Assembly: GCF_002902985.1 (NCBI RefSeq)
Contig: NZ_CP026167.1
Location: forward strand, 3,410,001-3,474,000
DNA: 64,000 bases
Direction: 5' to 3'
Source: Leclercia sp. LSNIH1
GTDB lineage: Bacteria; Pseudomonadota; Gammaproteobacteria; Enterobacterales; Enterobacteriaceae
The notes under the pieces were generated by a model. The model was not told the origin of the DNA. It did no database searches and worked only from the letters and a program-made list of their open reading frames with translations. Shown piece by piece: positions 44,086 through 52,108 of the stretch; positions within the stretch are counted from its first letter, which is position 1; each line of letters starts with the position of its first letter. A program made the translations under genes and the position numbers.

Positions 44086-44151
44086 AGATGCTCCGGATTG
44101 ACATTTAGGTTAGGAGTTAAAGTGATGTTAAAATATACCAAACCGCTATAG

Positions 44152-44172
44152 TTGTACATGGTGCATGTACAA
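44152..44172 (-). promoter_or_regulatory. Palindrome in the ycgZ promoter region, candidate BluR operator
   Basis: Arms TTGTACATG and CATGTACAA are separated by GTG (perfect 9-bp arms). Read on the minus strand, TTGTAC (-35-like) and TATAGC (-10-like) are 16 bp apart with the palindrome covering the spacer, typical of MerR-family operators such as that of BluR. It is about 70 bp upstream of the ycgZ start. BluR binding is inferred. The rest of the 476-bp gap to 44561 has no gene I can support. Confidence 0.5.
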
Positions 44173-44561
44173 GTTTTTGCGATTTTACATAGCAACCTAA
44201 GTTAATTTTAAAAATATCAACGCCTTAAAAGGCATTAAAAATTATCTGGCGTTCAAAGCTTACAAAAAACTATTTTCAGTAAGCGATTAATTAATAAGAC
44301 TTAATAATCTTCCATTAATCATGGAACTCCGCTTGAAAACAGCGCTTCCCGCGCATCATAAACTGCCCTACTGACCGCTCAGTTCTACATCCAGGTTGTA
44401 CAGCTTCGGCCACGTCAATGACACTTTAATGATTAACATGATTCCGGGAGCGTGGAGGGGGAAAAGGCTGAGCGTAACCTGACGCTTTTCAGCATAACCT
44501 TAAGGCAATATTTGCAATCCCCTACCATGCTTAGGCTTTTTGTCTATAAGGAGCCCACGCT

Positions 44562-44759
44562 ATGAGACGCCTGTTTACCTCAATTTTCTCCAGCCCTGAG
44601 TCGCTGCTACAGGTGATGAGTCAGCAGGAGATTATTGAGGCCGTGGAGGACGGGGACCGCATCATTATCGATCAGGATGGTAACGCCTCGGTCAACTATA
44701 AAAGTAAAGAGGTGCGACAGGACTTCCTGCGCCATGTTAACGCGCTGAAGAGGGCCTGA
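44562..44759 (+). CDS. Small protein of unknown function
   Basis: A 65-aa protein after a good RBS (AAGGAG). It reads MRRLFTSIFSSPESLLQVMSQQEIIEAVEDGDRIIIDQDGNASVNYKSKEV, with the core EDGDRIIIDQDGNASVNYKS looking like a small beta-hairpin. I recognise no family. It is followed one base after its stop by a membrane protein gene, so they form an operon. Confidence 0.6.
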   Translation: MRRLFTSIFSSPESLLQVMSQQEIIEAVEDGDRIIIDQDGNASVNYKSKEVRQDFLRHVNALKRA

Positions 44760-44760
44760 T

Positions 44761-45531
44761 ATGGGAACAGCGATCTTTATGGTACTGATGGTGAGCGGAT
44801 ACTGGTACACGAGTCGCGACCTCTCCACCCGGTTTAAAATTAAGCGCTCCTTTGGCTGGGATGTCTATTTTCTGGTCGCGCTGTACGGCTGTATCTTCGT
44901 ATTGCAGGGCGTGATCGCCACCGGCCTGCTTTGGCTGTTACTGCTCGGGCTCTCTTACACTGCCAATACCTTCCACTTAACCGCGCAGGACAACGCCAAC
45001 TGGCAAGTGGATTTTATGAACTGGAGCTTCCTGGGCATCCAGGCGCCGGTAGTGGTGATGCTGGCTTTTGCCATCCTGTTTTGTCTCTACCGCTCGAACT
45101 GGGCGGGCAGCGCCAGGCTGGACGGCGAAGGTCGCAAGCAGCTTTACAAGCGCCTGTCACAAGCAAGCGGGATTGAGCAGTTGCTTTATCAGTGCATGGA
45201 GGAAGGCGAACTGGCGCTGGTGACGCTGAAATCGCGGCGGATTTATATCGGGATGATCCATACCGCAACCCTGGAATATGAAAAGACCGCTAACATCGTG
45301 CTGATCCCGATGCTGAGCGGCTACCGCGACGGCGAGACGCTGAGCCTGCGCATTGAGCATAACTACAGTAAATGGTATGCCGACCACGATATTACGCTCG
45401 ATTCACAGCCTAAAAGCGCCATGGCGTTTCGCAAGGTCATCATGCTGGATCAAATTGAAAGCCTTTCACTTTTCGACCCCGCCAGCGCCAGTGCGCTGGA
45501 TCTGGAACGGCATGCGGAGAGTGCAGAGTGA
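44761..45531 (+). CDS. Membrane protein of unknown function
   Basis: A 256-aa protein with N-terminal transmembrane segments (about 1-15, 40-62 and 98-118) and a soluble C-terminal half (about 125-256: QLLYQCMEEGELALVTLKSRRIYIGMIHTATLEYEKTANIVLIPMLSGYRDGETLSLRIEHNY). ALVTLKSRRIYIG resembles a small beta-barrel (Sm/PRC-like) strand, but this is a guess. No signal peptide; it ends with an acidic tail. It is translated with the 65-aa protein as a two-gene unit. Confidence 0.65.
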   Translation: MGTAIFMVLMVSGYWYTSRDLSTRFKIKRSFGWDVYFLVALYGCIFVLQGVIATGLLWLLLLGLSYTANTFHLTAQDNANWQVDFMNWSFLGIQAPVVVMLAFAILFCLYRSNWAGSARLDGEGRKQLYKRLSQASGIEQLLYQCMEEGELALVTLKSRRIYIGMIHTATLEYEKTANIVLIPMLSGYRDGETLSLRIEHNYSKWYADHDITLDSQPKSAMAFRKVIMLDQIESLSLFDPASASALDLERHAESAE

Positions 45532-45639
45532 AATTTTTTCACCATCATGAAGATGACTCATGTTGCAATGAAATTTAGTCGCTTTCACTCCCTCCCCGGC
45601 TCTGGCATAACTTAAGCCATATTAACGTATTAGCAACAT

Positions 45640-45655
45640 ACAGACTGACTTCTGT
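45640..45655 (+). promoter_or_regulatory. Weak MetJ-like palindrome before mesX
   Basis: ACAGACTGACTTCTGT has matching outer arms ACAGA/TCTGT and resembles two degenerate AGACGTCT met boxes. It lies 49 bp upstream of mesX. A methionine-biosynthesis pair would be a natural MetJ target, but the match is imperfect. Confidence 0.3.
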
Positions 45656-45703
45656 AACCGCGAGGGGATTTCAGTCTTTATGTCAGAGCCGGGAAACATC
45701 ACC

Positions 45704-46687
45704 ATGAATAACGCTTTCACCTTCACGATTACCCACAGTCGTTTCGATGAAAATTACAACCCATCCGAAAACACGCGGATCACCACTAACTTTGCCAACC
45801 TCGCCCGCGGGGAAAGCCGTCAGCAGAACCTGCGCAATACGTTAGTGATGATTGACAATCGTTTCAACGCCTTAGCGCACTGGGACAACCCGAACGGCGA
45901 TCGTTATTCCGTAGAGCTGGACATCATCTCCGTAGAGATGAATATCGCGGGAGAAGACAATCACGCCACCTTCCCGGCGATTGAAATCTTAAAAACCAAC
46001 ATCATTGATAAAAAAACCAACGAGCGCATTGAAGGGATCGTCGGGAATAACTTCTCCTCTTATGTCCGGGATTACGATTTCAGCGTTCTTCTGCCGGATC
46101 ATAATAAACAGCAGACGACCTTCACCATTCCGGCTAATTTTGGCGAACTGCACGGCAATATCTTTAAGCACTTCGTTAATTCCGATGAATATAAGGCCAA
46201 TTTCAGCAAGCCGCCGGTTATCTGCCTCAGCGTCTCCAATAAAAATGTCTATCACCGCATCGGTAATGCCCATCCTGTTTTAGGCATTGAGTACCAGCAA
46301 CAGGGCTCTTCGTTAACGGAAGCGTACTTCAAAAAGATGGGTCTGCAGGTGCGCTACTTTATGCCGCCACACAGCGCCGCGCCGCTGGCGTTTTTCTTCA
46401 CCGGCGATTTGCTGAGCGACTACACCTTCCTGGAGCTTATCGGCACCATCAGTACGATGGAGACATTCCAGAAGATTTATCGTCCGGAAATTTACAACGC
46501 GAATTCGGTCGCCGGGCACTGTTACCAGCCCAGCCTGACTAACGAGGATCACTCCCTGACCAAAATTGTTTACGACCGCGAAGAGCGTAGCCAGCTGGCC
46601 ATTGAGCAGGGGAAATTTACCGAGAAACACTTTATCAAACCGTACAAAACTCTTCTTGAGCAATGGTCTGCTCAGTACGCGCGTTGA
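45704..46687 (+). CDS. mesX: MesX (DUF1852), partner required for MesD methionine synthase
   Basis: 327 aa from ATG 45704 (MNNAFTFTITHSRFDENYNPSENTRITTNFANLARGE), typical of DUF1852. An in-frame ATG at 45680 would add eight residues. DUF1852 was named MesX by Price and colleagues, whose genetic work showed that MesD methionine synthase needs MesX and oxygen, with an unknown methyl donor. MesX is annotated as a putative oxygenase. The mesD-like gene follows 28 bp downstream, giving the expected pair. Confidence 0.85.
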   Translation: MNNAFTFTITHSRFDENYNPSENTRITTNFANLARGESRQQNLRNTLVMIDNRFNALAHWDNPNGDRYSVELDIISVEMNIAGEDNHATFPAIEILKTNIIDKKTNERIEGIVGNNFSSYVRDYDFSVLLPDHNKQQTTFTIPANFGELHGNIFKHFVNSDEYKANFSKPPVICLSVSNKNVYHRIGNAHPVLGIEYQQQGSSLTEAYFKKMGLQVRYFMPPHSAAPLAFFFTGDLLSDYTFLELIGTISTMETFQKIYRPEIYNANSVAGHCYQPSLTNEDHSLTKIVYDREERSQLAIEQGKFTEKHFIKPYKTLLEQWSAQYAR

Positions 46688-46715
46688 TTCCATTAAAACG
46701 ATAAGGTCACCTGTT

Positions 46716-47747
46716 ATGAAAACATTGCTCCCCACCTCCACTGCCGGCAGCCTGCCGAAACCCTCCTGGCTGGCACAGCCGGAGACCCTCTGGTCGCCGT
46801 GGAAATTGCAGAACGAAGAACTGCTCGCCGGTAAACAGGATGCGCTGCGTTTGTCCCTCGACGATCAGCTGCGGGCTGGCATTGACATCGTCAGCGACGG
46901 TGAGCAAACGCGCCAGCACTTCGTCACTACCTTTATCGAGCACCTCAGCGGCGTCGATTTTGAGAAACGCGAGGTGGTTAAAATCCGTAACCGCTATGAT
47001 GCGAGCGTACCGACCGTCGTCGGCGCCGTGGCCCGTCAGAAGCCAGTGTTCGTTGATGATGCGAAATATTTACGCCAGCTCACCACCCAGCCAATCAAAT
47101 GGGCGCTGCCGGGTCCGATGACCATGATCGACACGCTCTATGACAACCACTACAAAAGCCGGGAAAAACTGGCCTGGGAGTTTGCAAAAATTCTCAACCA
47201 GGAGGCCAAAGAGCTGGAAGCGGCCGGGGTCGATATTATCCAGTTCGACGAACCCGCCTTTAACGTCTTTTTTGATGAGGTGAATGACTGGGGGATCGCC
47301 GCCCTGGAGCGCGCCATTGAAGGGCTGAAATGCGAAACCGCCGTCCACATCTGCTACGGCTATGGCATCAAAGCCAACACCGACTGGAAGAAAACGCTGG
47401 GTTCAGAGTGGCGCCAGTACGAAGAAGCGTTCCCCAAACTGCAGACCTCGAATATCGATATCATCTCGCTGGAGTGCCACAACTCGCGCGTACCGATGGA
47501 TCTGCTGGAGCTAATCCGCGGTAAAAAGGTGATGGTCGGCGCCATTGATGTGGCAACCCATACCATTGAGACGCCAGAGGAAGTGGCCGCTACGCTGCGC
47601 AAAGCGTTGCAGTTTGTGGATGCCGACAAGCTCTACCCGTCGACCAACTGCGGAATGGCTCCCCTGTCCCGTCAGGTGGCTAACGGCAAGCTCCATGCGT
47701 TAAGCGCAGGGGCGGAGATTATCCGCCGGGAGCTGGCGGCGCGATAA
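46716..47747 (+). CDS. mesD: MesD-type cobalamin- and folate-independent methionine synthase
   Basis: A 343-aa 'core-MetE' protein consisting only of the C-terminal catalytic barrel. It begins MKTLLPTSTAGSLPKPSWLAQPETLW (homocysteine-binding TAGSLPKP). It contains DIVSDGEQTRQHFVTTFIEHL, PGPMTMIDTLYDN, VDIIQFDEPAFNV, and the zinc site HICYG, LECHNSR, and PSTNCGMAPLSR. Full-length MetE has an extra N-terminal folate-binding domain, which is absent here. Paired with mesX, as in the MesD family, which makes methionine from an unidentified donor. Confidence 0.87.
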   Translation: MKTLLPTSTAGSLPKPSWLAQPETLWSPWKLQNEELLAGKQDALRLSLDDQLRAGIDIVSDGEQTRQHFVTTFIEHLSGVDFEKREVVKIRNRYDASVPTVVGAVARQKPVFVDDAKYLRQLTTQPIKWALPGPMTMIDTLYDNHYKSREKLAWEFAKILNQEAKELEAAGVDIIQFDEPAFNVFFDEVNDWGIAALERAIEGLKCETAVHICYGYGIKANTDWKKTLGSEWRQYEEAFPKLQTSNIDIISLECHNSRVPMDLLELIRGKKVMVGAIDVATHTIETPEEVAATLRKALQFVDADKLYPSTNCGMAPLSRQVANGKLHALSAGAEIIRRELAAR

Positions 47748-47755
47748 GTTTTCAG

Positions 47756-47784
47756 GCCGGGCAAGCGCAGCGCGCCCGGCTTTT
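47756..47784 (+). terminator. Terminator after mesD
   Basis: GCCGGGC (47756-47762) pairs with GCCCGGC (47774-47780), loop AAGCGCAGCGC, followed by TTTTC. REP-like, but with a T tract. Confidence 0.75.
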
Positions 47785-47816
47785 CCCCTCTCATCTCTCT
47801 GCTTCGCCTGCATTAA

Positions 47817-48299
47817 TCAGCTTTCAAGTGCAGCGACGATAGCAGCCTCCATTTTCTCCGGGGTGGTCATCGGTGCAAAACGTTTGAGCGGTTTGCCGTC
47901 GCGTCCGATAAGGAACTTGGTGAAATTCCACTTGATTCGTCCCCCCAGTACGCCGGGCAACGCCTCTTTCAGATAACGAAACAGAGGATGCGCTGTTGCG
48001 CCGTTGACCTCCACTTTCCCGAACATCGGGAAGCTGACGCCGTAATTGACGTGACAGGTCTGGGCAATGTCGTCCGCGCCGCCAGGCTCCTGCTTACCGA
48101 ACTGATTGCAGGGGAAACCCAGCACCACCAGCCCCTGGTCGGCATACTTTTTGTAGAGTTTTTCAAGACCAGCGTACTGGGGTGTAAAGCCACACTGGCT
48201 GGCAGTGTTCACCACCAGCACCACCTTCCCCGCATAGTCGGCCATAGAGATGGGCTGACCGCGCAGGCTGGTGGCCGTAAGTTGATGAAAGGTCGTCAT
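47817..48299 (-). CDS. Glutathione peroxidase family protein (BtuE-like)
   Basis: 160 aa. NTASQCGFTPQYAGLEKLY carries the peroxidatic Cys, FPCNQFGKQEPG the conserved Gln and the second Cys position, and WNFTKFLIGRDG the Trp-Asn pair. These are non-selenium GPx motifs. Such enzymes reduce peroxides, usually with thioredoxin. E. coli BtuE is 183 aa, so this shorter protein may be a paralogue. It reads toward mesD. Confidence 0.88.
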   Translation of the reverse strand: MTTFHQLTATSLRGQPISMADYAGKVVLVVNTASQCGFTPQYAGLEKLYKKYADQGLVVLGFPCNQFGKQEPGGADDIAQTCHVNYGVSFPMFGKVEVNGATAHPLFRYLKEALPGVLGGRIKWNFTKFLIGRDGKPLKRFAPMTTPEKMEAAIVAALES

Positions 48300-48480
48300 C
48301 TGGGATCCTCAGTGCAGAACGTTTTCAGGCGTGGAGGATTATAGGGCCTCATCCTGGATATGTCCGCTTCTGACCGGTATCGAATCTGCCAGCAATAAGA
48401 AAAATACCCGGAAGATAATGACAAATGAAAAATGCGATCTAAGATTTTTACCAAACAAAACTGAGAACATGGAGTCGAGG

Positions 48481-48588
48481 ATGACGATTGTTTTATTCAC
48501 CGCGCTGGCCTTTGTGCTGATTTTGGCCGGGCTTATTTGCCTTCTGAAGCAGTTAGTCGATGGATTTTGTCATCCGGAGGGGTCTTAA
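48481..48588 (+). CDS. Possible small single-helix membrane protein
   Basis: A 35-aa frame MTIVLFTALAFVLILAGLICLLKQLVDGFCHPEGS starts after GGAGTCGAGG. It has one clear transmembrane helix (about 3-23). The frame continues upstream (ATG at 48418) with a hydrophilic extension, so the start is uncertain. No homologue recognised; support is only the RBS and hydrophobic pattern. Confidence 0.35.
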   Translation: MTIVLFTALAFVLILAGLICLLKQLVDGFCHPEGS

Positions 48589-48825
48589 ACCCGCCTGAGA
48601 TGCCCGATGCTTGACGCAGCATCATCCCGGTAGATATTCCCGTCAATACGCCTGATTCTGGTGTTATTCCATCTACTCGTTTTTCGGTTACCGGGCAGCC
48701 AAATCGCTTCACCTTTACCGATGTGGTGGTGACGCGTTAATCGCTCTTAGCACAACCGTCCGCCGCAGAGGTTACGGTTCCGGGAAATTCACCCTCTATA
48801 CTTAAGAAAACCACCGGAGGTAACT

Positions 48826-49503
48826 ATGTGCGGACGTTTCGCCCAGGCGCAGACCCGGGAAGAATATCTTGCTTTTCTGGCGGATGAAGCAGACTGCGAT
48901 ATCCCCTACGACCCGGAACCCATCGGGCGCTATAACGTTGCGCCCGGCACCAAAGTGCTGCTGCTCAGCGAACGCGACGATCTGTTGCATCTCGACCCGG
49001 TATTCTGGGGTTACGCCCCTGGCTGGTGGGATAAAGCCCCGCTGATTAACGCCCGACAGGAGACCGCCGCCACCAGCCGGATGTTTAAACCGCTATGGAA
49101 CCATGGCCGGGCGATTGTCTTTGCCGACGGCTGGTTCGAGTGGAAAAAAGAGGGGGAGAAAAAACAGCCCTACTTTATCTACCGTGCCGATGGACAGCCC
49201 ATTTTTATGGCCGCGATCGGCAGTACGCCGTTCGAGCGCGGGGATGAAGCGGAAGGATTCCTGATTGTGACTGCGGCAGCGGACAAAGGGCTGGTGGATA
49301 TTCACGACCGACGGCCGCTGGTGCTGACGCCGCAGGCGGCACGTGAATGGCTCCGCGAGACGGTAAGCAGCAAAGAAGCTGAAGAGATAGCGCAGAGCGG
49401 CGCCGTTCCCGCAGATGATTTCCACTGGCATCCTGTCACCCGGGCGGTGGGAAACGTAAAAAATCAGGGGCCAGAATTAATCAATAAAATAAGCGAGCCG
49501 TAA
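48826..49503 (+). CDS. YedK-like SRAP/HMCES abasic-site processing protein
   Basis: 225 aa. MCGRFAQ gives the N-terminal catalytic Cys2 (after Met removal). It also has RYNVAPGTKVLLL, NARQETAATSRMFK, ADGWFEWKK (Glu in the active site) and the VDIHDRRPLVL His motif. E. coli YedK covalently traps abasic sites in single-stranded DNA. All family catalytic residues appear present. The ATG follows CGGAGGT. Confidence 0.9.
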   Translation: MCGRFAQAQTREEYLAFLADEADCDIPYDPEPIGRYNVAPGTKVLLLSERDDLLHLDPVFWGYAPGWWDKAPLINARQETAATSRMFKPLWNHGRAIVFADGWFEWKKEGEKKQPYFIYRADGQPIFMAAIGSTPFERGDEAEGFLIVTAAADKGLVDIHDRRPLVLTPQAAREWLRETVSSKEAEEIAQSGAVPADDFHWHPVTRAVGNVKNQGPELINKISEP

Positions 49504-49617
49504 AAATAAAGCCCGCTATTTTTCAGAAATAACGAAACGGCAGTTAATATAAAAGCGTCGTCAACGTAGCGGCAAAATCATTTATCGGGAGGGCCAGCAT
49601 TAGCCCCCCTTTAACAC

Positions 49618-49797
49618 CTAAACCACCTGTTTTGGCCAGCGTCTTCTTTTTGGCATTGGCACGCATGAGTGTGCGGTGAGTCGGGTTCCACAGACGGAAC
49701 AGGCAGCACCATGAGGTTGGGTTTGCGTAGGGCTAAAAGAGGTAAAACGAAACCGCTTGCTCGTGCAAACCGGGCACTCAAATTTTATGTTAGGAAT
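49618..49797 (-). CDS. Second YnfU-like zinc-ribbon protein, apparently starting with ATT
   Basis: In the 418-bp gap between the YedK and UmuC genes, a 59-codon minus-strand frame encodes (M)PNIKFECPVCTSKRFRF..., later PHGAACSVCGTRL. The CPVC and CSVC pairs and the FRxxxF...PHGAxCxxC pattern match the 2572-2760 gene. There is no ATG/GTG/TTG in the usual place, but ATT at 49795-49797 is preceded by GGAGGGGCT (GGAGG at 49802-49806), an excellent SD. An ATA at 49786 is a poorer choice. ATT starts are known for infC and pcnB. It ends with TAG at 49618-49620 after a basic tail (PKRRRWPKQVV). Confidence 0.55.
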   Translation of the reverse strand: MPNIKFECPVCTSKRFRFTSFSPTQTQPHGAACSVCGTRLTAHSCVPMPKRRRWPKQVV

Positions 49798-49921
49798 AGC
49801 CCCTCCGGGCAGGTGTGTGCTGAGCCACCACCATAGCGCAATTATTGATCGTCCAGGGATATATCTTTCCTGTTCGACAAATATTTACGTTCAGGCTTTG
49901 CACTATTTTGGTGAAAGCGAT

Positions 49922-51184
49922 TTATTTAACGCGCAGTAAATCCGAAAAACGTGTGGTATATCGCGGAGACAACATCTCCCTTTTCATTTGCCACTGCTGC
50001 TCTATTCCCTGCCCCGCAAACCAGATTGTTCCGCGCCCTTGTTCATTTAATTTGTCGACGAGAGCCATCAGCTTTTCGCTATTGCGCCGCGGCGGATTTT
50101 CATCAAATAAATTAAGCTGCGCGACGCCAGAGCTGAAAAAGTCTCCCAGCATGACGCCCGCTTTTTGATAGCGTAGCCCCTCTCGCCAGATGAGATCCAG
50201 ACAGCGCGTCGCCGCGTTAATGATGTCCCGGCTGTCTTCGGTTGGCGTCAGCAGTTTGACGGAGGCGCTATTGCCGTAGTAAGGCTCGTTCAGCGCAAAC
50301 GGCGAAGTCTTCACGAAAGCCGAAATAAACCGGCAGTACTGGTGCTCGGCCCGCAGCTTCTCGGAGGCGCGAGCGGCGTAGCTACAGATGGCCTGGCGCA
50401 TCGCCTCATAGTCTGAGATCCGCTCCCCGAACGAGCGGGAGCAGATGATCTCCTGCTTGTGCGGGGCAAACTCTTCAAACCCCAGGCAGGACTCGCCGCG
50501 CAGCTCGCGGACGGTGCGTTCCAGCACCACGCTGAAATGCTTGCGGATCAGGTCGGTGGGAGTGTTCGCCAGATCCAGCACGGTATGAATGCCCATCGCA
50601 CTGAGCTTTTTACTCAACCGTCGCCCGACGCCCCATACCTCTTCGACGGGCAGCGCCGCCATCAGCTTGCGCTGACGCTCAACGCCGGATAAATCGACCA
50701 CGCCCCCGGTCTGCCGCTGCCATTTTTTTGCCGCAAAGTTTGCCAGTTTGGCGAGGGTTTTGGTGGGCGCGATCCCTACCCCGACGGTGAGGTGTGTATG
50801 TTGCAGTACCGTTCGGCGGATTTCGCGGCCAAAGGCGTCCAGATTGTAGCAGTTACTGACTCCGGTAAGATCGCAAAACGCCTCATCAATCGAGTAGATC
50901 TCGACCCGCGGCGTGAGCTCTTCCAGGGTGGTCATCACCCGATGGCTCATGTCAGCATACAGTTCATAGTTACTGCTGAAGGCGACAATCCCGTGGCGGC
51001 GGAAGATCTCTTTCTGTTTGAAATAAGGCGCCCCCATCGTCACCAGCCCTTTCGCCTCGGCGCTGCGGGCAATCACGCAGCCATCGTTATTCGACAGCAC
51101 CACCACCGGGCGCCCTTTCAGATCCGGGCGAAACACCGTCTCGCACGAAGCATAGAAACTGTTCACATCGACAAGCGCAAACAT
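49922..51184 (-). CDS. umuC: UmuC, catalytic subunit of DNA polymerase V
   Basis: 420 aa (E. coli 422), starting [47 protein letters not shown]. The Y-family active site [14 protein letters not shown] and helix-hairpin region ([23 protein letters not shown]) are intact, and the C-terminal NLFDEN segment contains a beta-clamp-like motif. Pol V performs translesion synthesis with UmuD'2. No umuD precedes it; only a 16-codon frame and a LexA box do. It could use another UmuD-like protein or act alone at low activity. Confidence 0.94.
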   Translation of the reverse strand: MFALVDVNSFYASCETVFRPDLKGRPVVVLSNNDGCVIARSAEAKGLVTMGAPYFKQKEIFRRHGIVAFSSNYELYADMSHRVMTTLEELTPRVEIYSIDEAFCDLTGVSNCYNLDAFGREIRRTVLQHTHLTVGVGIAPTKTLAKLANFAAKKWQRQTGGVVDLSGVERQRKLMAALPVEEVWGVGRRLSKKLSAMGIHTVLDLANTPTDLIRKHFSVVLERTVRELRGESCLGFEEFAPHKQEIICSRSFGERISDYEAMRQAICSYAARASEKLRAEHQYCRFISAFVKTSPFALNEPYYGNSASVKLLTPTEDSRDIINAATRCLDLIWREGLRYQKAGVMLGDFFSSGVAQLNLFDENPPRRNSEKLMALVDKLNEQGRGTIWFAGQGIEQQWQMKREMLSPRYTTRFSDLLRVK

Positions 51185-51186
51185 GA

Positions 51187-51237
51187 TTATTTGCGCCCTT
51201 TAACGAACGCAGCAATGCGCGGGAAGGTGAATAGCAT
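51187..51237 (-). CDS. 16-codon frame before umuC (leader peptide or umuD remnant)
   Basis: [16 protein letters not shown], ending two bases before the umuC ATG, in the position of umuD. The first residues MLF match UmuD (MLFIKPAD), and the AFVKGRK end resembles the UmuD tail (HVVKAMR), so it may be an internal-deletion remnant. TTTGAGACT precedes its ATG. A translated leader that couples to umuC is an alternative. Confidence 0.4.
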   Translation of the reverse strand: MLFTFPRIAAFVKGRK

Positions 51238-51253
51238 AGTCTCAAATCCGTTT

Positions 51254-51273
51254 AACTGTATATATATACAGTA
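51254..51273 (-). promoter_or_regulatory. LexA (SOS) box upstream of umuC
   Basis: CTGTATATATATACAG at 51256-51271 is a perfect CTG-N10-CAG LexA core with alternating TA centre and A/T flanks. It lies 72 bp upstream of the umuC start, so umuC should be SOS-induced. TTGATA at 51272-51277 on the minus strand is a possible -35. Confidence 0.92.
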
Positions 51274-51352
51274 TCAATGATTTTTCGAACAAATCAAGGT
51301 GCTTACCGGCACAACGGTTGAGACTATGGTTCAGGTTAATAACCAGAGACGG

Positions 51353-52108
51353 TTATTTACAGGCCACCAGATCGGCCATCTGCTTAGCATCCGGCAAGCC
51401 GACGATCTGCTGCAGGGCGCGATCTTTATTCAGGTAATAGATGGCAGGCGTGCCGCTGGCCCCCAACTGCGTCATCAGCTGCTGGTTATGCTCTATCTGC
51501 TTAAACACCGCAGGTGGGGTATTACTCGTCAGCGCCGGTTTGGTTTTACCGTCGCTGCTCTCCATCTCATACCACACTTTAGCCGGATCCTTCGCGGAGA
51601 GGATGGCCGCCGCATACTGCGCGCTGTCCGGGCGGATCACGCCCACCAGCAGGGTTGTGGTGTTGATGCTTTTATCCTTGATAAAGGGCTGCGCCTGATG
51701 CCAGAACTTATTGCAGTAGGGGCAGAAAGGATCGGCGAATACCACTACCTGACATTTCGCGTCCGCGCTGCCCTCTTTGATCCCCGGCGCGGCGGTGAGC
51801 TGTTTCCACATTTCGCGCCCGGCGGGAATATAGATCTCCTCGTTGATGATCTTCTCGCTCAGGTTATTGCCCTGGGCATCATACATATAGCCTGAAACAA
51901 CATGTTTTTTATCCGGCGTGAGATAGAGCGTGACGCCCATGTCCTGATATTTGCCCAGCCACCCTTCTACGCCGCCGGGCGCGCTGAACGGCTTGATGAT
52001 TTCAATGCCCTGTTTCTGGATTTGCTTAACAGGTTCGGGTAAATCACCGGGCTGCGCCTGCGTGGCGGCGCTGAACGTTAGAATCAACAGGGACAGGATC
52101 TTCTTCAT
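51353..52108 (-). CDS. dsbG: DsbG-like periplasmic disulfide isomerase/sulfenic acid reductase
   Basis: 251 aa with signal peptide MKKILSLLILTFSAATQA. N-terminal dimerisation domain (about 20-90), then thioredoxin domain with active site FADPFCPYCNKFW (CPYC). The cis-Pro region is GASGTPAIYYL. DsbG repairs sulfenylated or misfolded periplasmic proteins and is kept reduced by DsbD. Here it directly follows a DsbD/ScsB-type reductase (start on that gene's last base), so the two probably work as a pair. Confidence 0.87.
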   Translation of the reverse strand: MKKILSLLILTFSAATQAQPGDLPEPVKQIQKQGIEIIKPFSAPGGVEGWLGKYQDMGVTLYLTPDKKHVVSGYMYDAQGNNLSEKIINEEIYIPAGREMWKQLTAAPGIKEGSADAKCQVVVFADPFCPYCNKFWHQAQPFIKDKSINTTTLLVGVIRPDSAQYAAAILSAKDPAKVWYEMESSDGKTKPALTSNTPPAVFKQIEHNQQLMTQLGASGTPAIYYLNKDRALQQIVGLPDAKQMADLVACK

